DNA of 64,000 nucleotides from Prorocentrum cordatum (taxonomy: Eukaryota; Sar; Dinophyceae; Prorocentrales; Prorocentraceae). Below, piece by piece: positions 54,613-64,000 of this stretch (its first letter is position 1; each line of letters begins with the position of its first letter). Below the pieces are notes generated by a model that made no database searches, was not told where the DNA came from, and was given only the letters and a program-made list of their open reading frames with translations. Made by a program: the position numbers and the translations under genes. Where the stretch lies: positions 1 through 64,000 of the forward strand of contig CAUYUJ010007458.1 of NCBI GenBank assembly GCA_963575745.1. Reading direction: 5' to 3'.

Positions 54613-56390
54613 GTCACTGTGCTGGGCCCCGCCAGCAGGCCTCGAAAGTGGCGACAGTTTCACAGATCGCAGCCCCCCAGGGATGGCGAGGTCTAATTTG
54701 AATCTGCGTGTGGCATCACTGTGCTGGGCCCCCCAGCAGGCCGCGACAGTGGCGACAGTTTCACAGATCGCAGCCCCCCATGGATGGCGAGGTCTAACTT
54801 GAATCCGCCGTGGGTGCCCACTGTGCTGGGCCACCCAGCAGGCCTCGAAAGTGGCGTCAGTTTCACAGATCGCAGCCCCCCAGCGATGGCGAGGTCACAT
54901 TTGAGTCCACCGCGGGTGCAGACTGTGCTGGGCCCCGCCAGCAGGTCTCGAAAGTGGCGGCAGTTTCGCAGATCGCAGCCCCCCAGGGACGGCGAGGTCC
55001 CATTTGAGTCCGCCGCGGGTACCCACTGTGGTGGGCCCCCCAGCAGCCCTCGAAAGTGGTGACAGCTTCGCAGGTCGCAGCCCCCCAGGGATGGCGATGT
55101 CCAATTTGAGTCCGCCGTGTGTACCCACTGTGCTAGGCCCCCCCAGCAGCCCTCGAAAGTGGCGACAGTTTCGCAAATCGCAACCCCCCAGGGACGGCGA
55201 GGTCCCATTTGAATCCGCCGCGGGTGCAGACTGTGCGGGGCCCCCCAGCAGGCCTCGAAAGTGGCGACAGTTTCGCAGATCGCAGCCCCCCAGGGATGGC
55301 GGGGTCACATTTGGGTCCGCCGCGGGTGCAGACTGTGCTTGGCCCCCCAGCAGGCCTCGAAAATGGCGACAATTTCACGGATCGCAGCCCCCCAGCGATG
55401 GCGAGGTCACATTTGAGTCCGCCGCGGGTGCAGACTGTGCTGGGGCCCCCAGCAGGCCTCGAAAACGGCAGTTTCACAAATCGCAGCCCCCCAGGGATGG
55501 CGAGGTCACATTTGAGTCCGCCGCGGGTGCAGACTGTGCTGGGCCCCCCAGCAGGCATCGAAAGTGGCGACAGTTTCACAGATCGCAGCCCCCCAGGGAT
55601 GGCGAGGTCGAATTTGAATCCGCCGCGGGCGCAAACTGTGCTGGGCAGGCCCCGAAAGTGGCGACAATTTCACGGATCGCAGCCCCCCAGCGATGGCGAG
55701 GTCACATTTGAGTCCGCCGCGGGTGCAGACTGTGCTGGGGCCAGCCAGCAGGCCTCGAAAGTGGCGACAGTTTCGCAGAGCGCAGCCCCCCAGGGATGGC
55801 GAGGTCCCATTTGAGTCCGCCGCGGGCGCAGACTGTGCTGGGCCCCCAAGCAGCCCTCGAAAGTGGCGACGGTTTCACACATCGCAGCCCCCCAGGGATG
55901 GCGAGATCCAATTTGAGTCCGCGCGTGGCGTCACTGTGCTGGGCCCCCCAGCAGGCCTCGAAAGTGGCGACAGTTTCCCGGATCGCAGCCCCCCAGCGAT
56001 GGCGAGGTCTAGTCTGAGTCCCCGTAAGACGTCACTGTGCTGGGCCCCCCAGCAGCCCTCGAAAGTGGCGACAGTTTCACAGATCGCAGCCCCCCAGGGA
56101 TGGAGAGGTCTAATCTGGGTCCCCTCAAGACGTCACTGTGCTGGGCCCCCCAGCAGCCCTCGAAAGTGGCGACAGTTTCACAGATCGCAGCCCCCCAGGG
56201 ATGGCGAGGTCTAATCTGAGTCCCCGTAAGACGTCACTCCGCTGCCCCCCCCAGCAGCCCTCAAAAGTGGCGACAGTTTCACAGATCGCAGCCCCACAGC
56301 GATGGCGAGGTCTAATCTGAGTCCCCGTAAGACGTCACTGTGCTGGTCCCCCCAGCAGCCCTCGAACGTGGCGACAGTTTCACACATCGG
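54613..56390 (+). repeat. ~101-bp satellite, right block
   Basis: About 18 more units. The early ones carry a CGCGGGTGCAGACTGTGCTG variant and the last five a CCGTAAGACGTCACTGTGCT variant, so local groups have homogenised separately. Confidence 0.95.
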
Positions 56391-56500
56391 GAGAAGGGAG
56401 GAGGAGGAGAAGGAGGAGGAGGGGAGACGCGACCGCAGTGCTCTATTCAAAACGAGTACCCAACGCAGGAGGGTTGGGACAAACCGCATATTTCCAGGGG
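56391..56500 (+). repeat. Purine tract plus motif M (copy 4)
   Basis: GGAGGAGGAGAAGGAGGAGG leads to TTCAAAACGAGTACCCAAC with GAGGGTTGGG (56446-56478), closing the satellite. Confidence 0.75.
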
Positions 56501-56860
56501 CAGGGGGATCCGAACTCCAGGCAACCAGAAACTCCGAAAACTCAAAACCATCAGGAATTCGAACTTGACCAACATATCAAGCCGTCATAAACCTTTGACA
56601 AGTTCCCAAACGGTTCAAACTTTTTCTGAATCTCCAGGAGCCAGGGAATCCGAAACCCATGCAACCAGGACACCCAAAAACTCCAAACCACCAGGAATTT
56701 GAAATGTTCAAGAATTTATAGGAGTTCGTACGACAAACGAAACCATTTGGACATTTCGAAGATGTGTTGCTTTTGTTTGTGAAATTTCAAAGACTCTGAA
56801 AGGACCAAGGGGATCCGAAACCTTGGCGACCAGGAACCCCGAAAACCGCAAGAGGGGCAT
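56500..56860 (+). repeat. Three GGGATCCGAAAC repeats
   Basis: GGGGATCCGAACTCCAGGCA (56507), a GGGAATCCGAAACCCATGCA copy (56645) and GGGGATCCGAAACCTTGGCG (56810) each run into ACCAGGA and ACCCCGAAAAC-type sequence. A related piece is at 52376. No gene is seen. Confidence 0.55.
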
Positions 56861-57305
56861 GACAATGAGGAGGGTGGGAGATGAGGAAGAGGAGGAGGAC
56901 GGGTGGGTGCGGCGCGCCGCCGTGTCCCCACCCCCTGTCCGGTACGTGGTTGTGGTCGCCCGTACCCCCCCCTCCCCCCCACCCCCCCCCCTCCCCCCCC
57001 CCCCTCCACTCCCACGCCCGTCTGCCCTCCTGGATGCATCGCTCATGGCTTGGAAGCCGCCTCCCCCATCCCCTCCTGCTGCTTCGGCGCTCTCCCATTG
57101 TGTCAGGTGTCGCCGAAGCGAGCCCGGCCTCGCCCAACGTGGCCGCGTCGACGGAGGGCCCGGCGCCTCGCAGCGAGTGCCGGGGGCCCAGAATCCCACC
57201 CTCGCACGCCAGGCTCCTGTCGTGACTGCACAAGCGTTGGTTTTGAAACCGCGTGGGAAACGTTCAACCCTTGAACACTCGGCGGCTTTACGATCGCCAG
57301 ATCGC

Positions 57306-57308
<3 letters not shown>
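56861..57308. other. C/T-rich stretch without a recognised gene
   Basis: A long C-run (56966-57005) and Pro/Ser-rich frames on the plus strand, with Gly/Arg-rich frames on the minus strand. Nothing further is supported. Confidence 0.45.
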
Positions 57309-57371
<63 letters not shown>

Positions 57372-57372
57372 G
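57309..57372 (+). repeat. TTG triplet microsatellite
   Basis: About 21 TTG triplets, read as poly-Val, poly-Cys or poly-Leu on the plus strand and poly-Gln or poly-Thr on the minus strand. It is followed by a short GTGTGTGT run. Confidence 0.97.
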
Positions 57373-60300
57373 TGTGTGTCATTGTTTGTTCTCCGATGCA
57401 CTCTCCACGCCCCCATTCCCTTCCACTCTCCCTTCCTACGGCTTCGCTCCACGAGACAACTTTTGGGTCTGAAATATATCACGTTCGCGTCTGGGCAGGC
57501 CGCGCAGACATAATGCCAAGCGCTGTGTGTTGATCCCGATGCGGGCAGAACATCGGCACACGTCTGGTCCTATAACAACAAAACAAGCTTCAGCTTCAGG
57601 GAGGTGCGCGCTTCTCTCGTCCGTCAAATAGCACCCTCGTCGCAGGGAAAGCCACGCACTTGAGCATGGTGCTCATTCCTCCTCATCGCTCCCTTATCCG
57701 CCTCTCCCTTCTTCCCCATCTCATGCTTTCCCGACCCAATCCACACTGTGCAAACAAGTCCTTCGCCGATTGTGCAGCAAGCGACGTGACAAGTACGATG
57801 ACTGCCATTTGAGAAAGTAATCGCGCAGCGGATGCAAGCATGTGCAACGCAATGAGAGTGGTTGGATGGGAGGGGTTGGATGTCAGATGTGGCCAGGGTG
57901 ACCTTTCTTTGCCACTCGCCGCGTCCCTTCACCTTCTATGTTTGATCGAACACTCATTGAGACTGCTAATCCTCCTCCTCCTCCTCCTCCTCCTCCTCCT
58001 CGCCTCCTCCTCCTCCTCCTCCTCCTCTCAGGGTGCGTATCGGGCCATGATGCCTACACTCCCACTCGTCAGGCTGGGCAAGCATTGTCCAACATGTGTT
58101 CCTTTTGCAAGGGCGCTGCCAACACGCTCAGCCCTCCCCCCCCCCCCTGGGCCGGCGGTGGTCGCGGCACCCGGGAGGCGCCACGACGTGATAACCTGGC
58201 CACCGACGGCAGGAGCACACACAACGGTACACACCGCATTGCGTGTGTCTGGTGCCCTGCCGGACCTGTCCGGAGCCGCCCTGCGCCGTCACGCGCGGAC
58301 CAGCTTGGACGGCGCGTCCAAGGCCAGCTTAGGGAGCACCACCCTGATCCTCCTCCCACTTCTCCCTCCCCTCGTTTCCCTCTCCACCTCCCCCGTGGTC
58401 GCCTCCTCCTCCAGCTCCACCTTGCCCACCCGCTGCCTCCTCCTCCTCACTCCTGCCTATCCACCCCCGTCTCATTCCCTCCTCCTCCTCCTCCTCCTCC
58501 TCCTCCTCCTCCTCCTCCTCCTCCTCCTCCTCCTGTCTACCTCACAAGCTGCTTGGCTTCGTGCCTCTCCTCCCCTCCGCTCGGCAGGGCACGCCTGCGG
58601 GGTCCGCCCACGGGATCGGCGCGCCCGCAGCGTCGTAGCCGTGGAGGGCGCATATTTGGCGCAGGTCCTGGCAGGGGCCGCGGCAGCTGGCCATCCTCGG
58701 GCGCCGACGGCCGGGCACCGGGCGACACCTCGGCTGACCCGCCAAATTCCGCAGGGCGAGGAGGGAGAGCCCCCAGGTGGAAGCACTGCTTGGTGAATGG
58801 TGCCTGGGCCAGGCTTCTGCAAGGTCGCACGCTGTCGTGCTACATCAGCTTGTGCGTGTGCTCGTGTCGTGGCTGCCTGGCCTGGATATGTGCTCGTCGT
58901 GTTCGCCCTCAGCCCTGAGATTGGTGGGACCACCATAAGGATTCCCCCCAACTTGTCCTGTTTCTGCTTTGGTATTGCCCTGTAGTGGTCTGGAGGGAGA
59001 GGAGGAGGAGGAGTAGCAGGAGGAGGAGGCTACCCACAGCGATCCCGAGACCCGAGCTGGCCACTCTGACGGAGGCACGCCTCCCCGACATCCACCGTGA
59101 GCACGCCTGGCGAGTCTGGCCACAGCGGCGGAGGGGCGACCGAGGAAGTCCAGCATCATCCCGCCACTGCTGCCCTGAGCAAAACTCCGTGGTCCCCAGG
59201 AGCACGTGGCTGCGACCATCAGGGCCAGGCAGAGCTCAGGGGGCGTGGGGGCGAGGGGCAGGGAGGCATGTGCGCGCACGCTCGCTCAAGTGCTTGTGCT
59301 GGAAGCCGATGCCGCCGCTGTGACGCACACTGCCCACCGTCCACCTCATGCCGCCGAGAGCGCACGCTGACCACCGTCCACCTCATGTCCCGCTGCCCCC
59401 GCTGCCCCTGCGGCTGCCCTATCCGCCTGCCGCTCCCGTTCCCGCTGCGGCCCCCGCCTCTCCCCGCTCTCCCCGCAGCAAGCCACCTTCCACTCCCTCT
59501 CTTGCCGATGGCGGCCCGTGGCTATGCTGAGACTCGGGTGATGGGGTCGGGAGGGCGGGTGGGAAGGAGCGAGACGGCCGTCCTTCGGCGGGAGGGTAGC
59601 TAGACCCTCCCACGATCCCCCCCCCAACATGCCGATGCTCCCCGCCCGGACCACTCCAGGGATGCGCATTGTTGCCAGAACTCTTCGAGGCTCACGACTA
59701 AGGCCTTCCAGGGAGGAGCAAGGATACAGACAAGCGCCTCCATTCCCCCGGCTCCGCCCGCCCCCCGCCCCTCCTCCACCGCTCCTCCCTGTGGGGGAGG
59801 CCCACGGAAAGACGTCCAGCGCGTCGTCGACGGCAGCGCCGCACTCCCACTCGTCCGGCTCCAGGGCCGCGGAGGCGAGGCCGCGCTTGCGGGCCTTCCC
59901 CCGAGCTCGGGGGCCGCCCGCCCTGCCTCCCGCGCGGCTCTCCCCGCAGACCTCCAGCGCCCTGGGAGCCAAACCGAATCGGAATCGAATCGAGCCGGAG
60001 GAGACGACACGAGCCTGTCATGTAACTGACTCCAATAATGTCCACGTTTCACCACTACTTCCGCCTGTATACGCCGAGCTTCCGCGGCCCCAAGAGACCC
60101 TTAAGAGGCCCAAAAGAGGCACCCAAAGGGCCCCCGAGAGGTTGCAAAACGCCTCACGCGTTGGCTTCATCATTCTTCTGGGGATCGGCGGAATGACTGA
60201 TGCCTCTCGAATAATGTCGGTGCTTCGCTAATCCTTCTTCCCAGATGCATGAAGCGCGATGGCACAGGCCTGTTAATGACGTTGTGAAGCTGTGAGAAGC

Positions 60301-60620
60301 TCACACGTTGATCACGTTACCAAAAGCTCCCATATCAAGCCCACGGCTTCTTCCAAAGCGGTGGCATCGGCAATCAAGGAAGAGACTGGTATGCGATAAT
60401 TCGTCCCGCCATGCTTCACCGCTACTCCCGCCCGTCTCCGCCGAGGCATCCGCCCGCGAGAGCCGCCGCCGTTCTGGCTGGCAGGCCTCCCGAAGGGAGG
60501 CCTGTGCGCGGAACGCGAGAGGCCCCTCCATGAGCGCGCAGGGCGCGCCGTACACGGCCTTCCAGAGGTCAACGACCCCATAGACAACGACTTTGATACA
60601 TTCCCTTTCCTTGCAAGTAG
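57373..60620. other. Long stretch without a recognised gene
   Basis: Contains two (CTC)n tracts (57966-58027 and 58477-58533). Ser/Pro/Leu-rich plus frames and Arg/Gly-rich minus frames surround them. No motif or conserved domain was seen on either strand. Confidence 0.5.
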
Positions 60621-60623
60621 CTC

Positions 60624-61300
60624 CTCCCTGTCGCACCCCGAGGCTGGTCGAGAGGGCGGGCCGGGCGTTTCGCCTGAGTTTTCTCCACTAGTTCTAATCC
60701 TGAAGCCTGAAAATTGCAGCAGCTTCTCAGATGGAGGACGGCTCACTGTCAAAATGCAGCTCTCGCCTTCGCGACGCGCACACTCGTCGTAAACATTTGC
60801 ACAGACCTTCAAGGATGGAGGGCGACTCTGTTTCAAGATGCGGCTCTGGTCTCAGCGCGGCCCACATTCGTCTTAAAAGTTTGCAAGAGCTTTGCGGGTG
60901 GAGGGCGGCCGGTCCTCAACATAGGGCTCTCGCCTTAGCGCCGCGCACATTCGTCTTCAACATGTGCAAAGAGCTTCAAGGATGGAGGGCGACTCTGTGT
61001 CAAAATGTGGTTCTGGCCTTCGCGCGGCGCACATTCGCCGTAAGAGCTTGCAAGAACTTCACGGATGCATGGCGGCCAGTCTTCAAAATGGAGCTTTCGC
61101 CTCAGCGCCGCGCACATTCGTCATACTTTTAAGTTTACAAAAGCCTCACGGATGGAGGGCGGTTCCTTTTTGAAATGTGCCTCTCGCCTGTTCGTCTTAA
61201 TAGTTTACAAGAGTTTCATCGATGAAGAGGAAGCTCGGAGGGAGGGTGTATTGCAATATCGTTGACGAGTCTTGGGTTTGCACTGGTCCTCCTCCTCCTC
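60624..61300 (+). repeat. Composite module D (copy 2)
   Basis: Header CCCTGTCGCACCCCGAGGCT with GGCGTTTCGCCTGAG, six or so units containing GCTCTCGCCTTAGCGCCGCG and CACATTCGTC (60740-61190), and trailer GAGTCTTGGGTTTGCACTGG near 61268. Same order as 21111-22105. Differences are spread evenly, so the two copies are old. Confidence 0.75.
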
Positions 61301-61842
61301 GTCCTGAGCATGGTTTATCCGACCCCTATCCCCATGGGCGTGGCCTGGGCCCAACTGGCCGAGTCACCCCCGTACCATGGAGATTAGGCCGCTCCCTGAG
61401 GGTTTCGAAGGGTATATCCCCAACTGAGGTGCTGGGATGGTGGGGGTCTGGACGGTGATGGAAATACAGGAGAGGGATCGTGAAACGATACTGAGCTCAG
61501 GTGCCCATAGACGAGGACTTTGACAATCTCAGACCTTGGCGCGCCCGAGAAAACTCTGAAAATCAAAGACCTTGTGCTCTCCGGCCGGGATGCTCACGGG
61601 CCTGGTTTTTGCAACGTCCTGGGTTCAGGGGCCCTGAGTGGAGGGGGCCTCCAGAGGCAGCTGGGATCCTTCGCCCTCCCTGCCTCTCACGACTACGAGG
61701 ACGACGACGGCGGCGGCGGCGAAGGCCGTCCTCGTCACTCGTCATCGTACCGTCTTGTCTCGTCCTGCTGAATCTGGCCGCGTCCTGCTTTGGCTGGCGT
61801 CTTGGGGAGATCTTGGGGCCCTGGGGGGATCTCTAAGTTGAA
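61301..61842. other. Stretch without a recognised gene
   Basis: Contains a GACGACGACGGCGGCGGCGG tract (61698-61718) and GGCCCTGGGG repeats near 61810. No supported frame. Confidence 0.45.
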
Positions 61843-62003
61843 GGGGCCCCAGGACACACAAACAAATACACACAAATAAACAGATTCCCAATGTTTTCCC
61901 ATATGTTCTGGGTTTTTGTCTCCCCCCCCACTTCCCATATTTTCCCATATTTTCCTGGGAGTCGACGATCAATTGTGTCTGTGTGTTTTTTGTCCCCTCT
62001 TGA
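61843..62003 (+). repeat. AT-rich module, complete copy
   Basis: GGGGCCCCAGGACACACAAA, TACACACAAATAAACAGATT, CCCAATGTTTTCCC, CTGGGTTTTTGTC and GAGTCGACGATCAATTGTGT in the same order as 7341-7500. Confidence 0.75.
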
Positions 62004-62164
62004 TAAGTATACACAGGGTCGCCCGGTCGGCACAGGGGCTCGGTGCACAGACGTCCCGGCTGGGGGAGCGTCTACGCACCGCACTCCGCCGCCGAGCGCA
62101 CTGCCCTCCGGGCCGCCCAGACGACATAGAGCATACACGGAGCCTCCACGAGGACCTGAAGACT

Positions 62165-62222
62165 ATACTTGTGTTTGTGTGTGTGTGTGCGTGTGTGTGC
62201 GTGTGTGTGTGTTGTATGTGTG
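62165..62222 (+). repeat. GT dinucleotide microsatellite
   Basis: TG/TGCG repeats, about 50 bases. Confidence 0.9.
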
Positions 62223-62434
62223 CGCGTGGTTTTTGGGTAGTCTCAAGTGTCTGTTTAGTCGCGTTGTGTATTCGGTCGTGTCACAAGACTGGTGGCCCAA
62301 CGTCAAGGACACCTGCGACGGTCATTGAAAAACGTATCAAGTCCAACGGGAAACTGAATATGCTTATGACCCGCTCAAACAAACAAAAAACCCCTCGCGA
62401 AAGAAATTACCCCTTCCTCCTCCACCCCTGCCTT

Positions 62435-62600
62435 TCGCTCCCTCTTCCCGGCTGGTCTGCCGAGACCACCGCCGCGAGCCCGGCGGCGCCTGCCGGCGCA
62501 GCACCCGCTCCTCCAGCGTGCCGTGGGCCGCCAGGCGGTACACGAAGACGCGACGGCGCTGGCCCTGGCGCCACACCCGCGCCGCGGCCTGCTGGTCGAC
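62435..62600 (-). pseudogene. SNF2/Rad54-type helicase C-terminal fragment
   Basis: On the minus strand from 62600, VDQQAAARVWRQGQRRRVFV and then YRLAAHGTLEERVLRRQ form helicase motif VI and the following strand of SNF2-family ATPases. The ARVWRQGQ arginines are intact. The spacing to LEERVLRRQ is as in Rad54-like proteins. Directly after VLRRQ the frame breaks. AAGLAAVVSADQP, similar to the family continuation, is in another minus frame. Upstream, TGCAG precedes GTCGACC, which could be a splice acceptor, so this may be one exon of a split gene with an error or indel. No other helicase motif is in the window. Confidence 0.65.
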
Positions 62601-64000
62601 CTGCACTGCGCGGGGACCGCCCCTCTCGCCGCCCGATTTTGTCTCTCCCGACCTCGTCGGAATCAAGCGGACCGTTTTCGGGTCCCCCGGAGGCTTCCAG
62701 GGCTGACCCTCGCAATCTGACGGGAGGCAAGTGTGTGGACTGTCTTGGGCATCCCGAGGTTCTCCCGACATGCAAGGAATAAAATGTGTGGACCGTTTTC
62801 GGTCGCCCGGAGGACGCCAGGCGCCAGATTTGCTTCGCAAACTCGGCGTCTGGAGGTCATTCCCAGGCCCCGCGAGTGACTGACACAGAAGCGACAGGGG
62901 ATGCAAACCCAGTCCCAGGGAAGGGGTCGAAAGGTCCGGGGGTCCAGAGCACGAGCAATCACGACGTCGGATGGACGATGAACAAGGCCGTCCACGACGA
63001 TAAACATTCGAACACCGACCGAGAACGACAGGCAGCAAACATCCCAGAAGGGCGCAACGAGGAAATAAACCGACACGACCTCCGACATAATCGAACCGAC
63101 CGAATGCAACCGACTGCGACGCAACCCAACTGATCAAACCGCGGCCCCCCTTGATGAATACGAGGCGAGGCGAGTCGCCGACGTATGTCCAGAAGGACAG
63201 CCCTATGAGAGCACGACGACTGAGCCGTAGCCCAGGATACACTTTCGTTCCCCGTATGGTTCTTTCGCGGGAAAGCGCGCAGAGAAAGAGCGAGGGCGAC
63301 GATGACGACGACGCCGATGAAGAAGAGCAATAACTGATCACCAAATGACCAGCTGATCACCAAATGTCGCAGGTGTCCTCGCGCAAAGCGCCGCGAGGCA
63401 CGAATCGCGCTGATCCCCGCGCCGGCAAGCAGGCCAGAAGACCAGAGGACACGACTGGGGTCGTGGGATTCGGGGCGGAGGGGGGAAGACCGAGAAGGTG
63501 AGGAGGGAAGCGGAAGAGCGAGAAGGATGGGATGATGGCGATCAGCGTGTTGTCCCTACCCCTGCTCTCGCCAGAACTCCACGAGGGGTCGAGTGAGGGT
63601 ATGGAGAAGAGGCCGGCCTCTGGAGGCTAAGCGCTTTGTCCGTGCCCTGCTCCCCCCCCTGGCAGCCACGCCTCGGGGCTGCAAGGGTATGGCTCGGACG
63701 TCGACCCCCGAGGATGAGGGATGCTCGCCATCGCTCGGACGTCCATTCCCCCGGTGCGTCTGGCGGCTTCGTGCGCGCATTTTGCTTCGCCGCAAGATGA
63801 CCCCCAAAAGGGCTCCTCGATGGTCCGCGCCGAGAACGAAGGCACACGTCCGAGCGATGCCAAGAATGAGGTGGGGTGGGGGGAGACGGAGGGGGGGAGG
63901 CCGGGGGAATGAGAGAGAGAAGGGGGAGGCGGGGCAGGCAGAGGGGGGCCGAGGAGCGGAAAAGGGGCGAGAAGGACGGCGCGAGGCAGAGGAGGAGGAG
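62601..64000. other. Stretch without a recognised gene; possible intron of the helicase
   Basis: GTGTGGACCGTTTTCGGTCG-type sequence occurs twice (62665-62715 and 62784-62830), an imperfect local repeat. The right end (63480-63540 and 63880-64000) is purine-rich GGGGGAGG. Open frames show no motif. Confidence 0.4.

Noticed and set aside
57400-59600. Ser/Pro/Leu-rich frames of 300 codons around the CTC tracts as genes
   Set aside because: The composition follows from the pyrimidine-rich DNA. No motif is present and other frames are equally open.

Overview
The window looks like nuclear DNA of a dinoflagellate, or a close relative with dinoflagellate-type spliced-leader RNA. It is GC-rich and dominated by tandem repeats and retrotransposon remains, with only two intact host-like genes. 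Two sites carry a 20-of-22 match to the dinoflagellate trans-spliced leader (SL). One lies on the minus strand at 6883-6904, 79 bases upstream of an intronless gene. The other lies on the plus strand at 23376-23397, at the head of a retroelement. Relict leaders in genomic DNA are a known dinoflagellate trait, produced when trans-spliced mRNA is reverse-transcribed back into the genome. The species cannot be named from the sequence.

Layout. 1-5.1 kb: dispersed repeat families (called A, B and C here), a 90-bp tandem array and a 16-bp array. 5.67-6.9 kb, minus: a NAGPA/DUF2233-type phosphodiester glycosidase with a C-terminal membrane anchor and a relict leader. 7-8.8 kb: triplet and CCCT tracts, large palindromes, and a second, expanded copy of the 16-bp array module. 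9.45-11.8 kb and 18.78-20.24 kb: two halves of one GC-rich satellite, separated by about 7 kb that holds Ser/Thr-type minisatellites and a LINE (14.68-18.78 kb, minus) broken by a single missing base. 21.1-22.1 kb: a repeat module found again at 60.6-61.3 kb. 23.4-31.6 kb: a decayed second LINE with N-terminal zinc finger, coiled coil, endonuclease, reverse transcriptase, RNase H, C-terminal zinc ribbon and a long decapeptide-repeat domain. 34.2-35.5 kb, minus: an intact membrane-anchored alpha/beta hydrolase. 35.7-43.6 kb: a succession of arrays (CACGTG-bearing 42-mers, an inverted CCTTAGGAATC array, CAGCCT, a 73-mer, TCC, GAC and about 105 copies of an 18-mer). 43.8-52.4 kb: GC-rich DNA with broken, unrecognised minus-strand coding pieces and a cluster of 14-bp palindromes. 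52.5 kb: a T75/A75 palindrome. 52.9-56.4 kb: a roughly 101-bp satellite. 56.4-64 kb: low-complexity and dispersed repeats plus one fragment of a SNF2/Rad54-type helicase on the minus strand.

The genes do not form a pathway. The shared theme is retroposition and repeat expansion. The hydrolase and glycosidase are each intronless and unlinked to neighbours, as expected for processed retrocopies. The most unusual items are the two relict leaders, the decapeptide-repeat domain attached to the second LINE, the near-intact LINE inside satellite DNA, and the punctuation of arrays by shared short modules.
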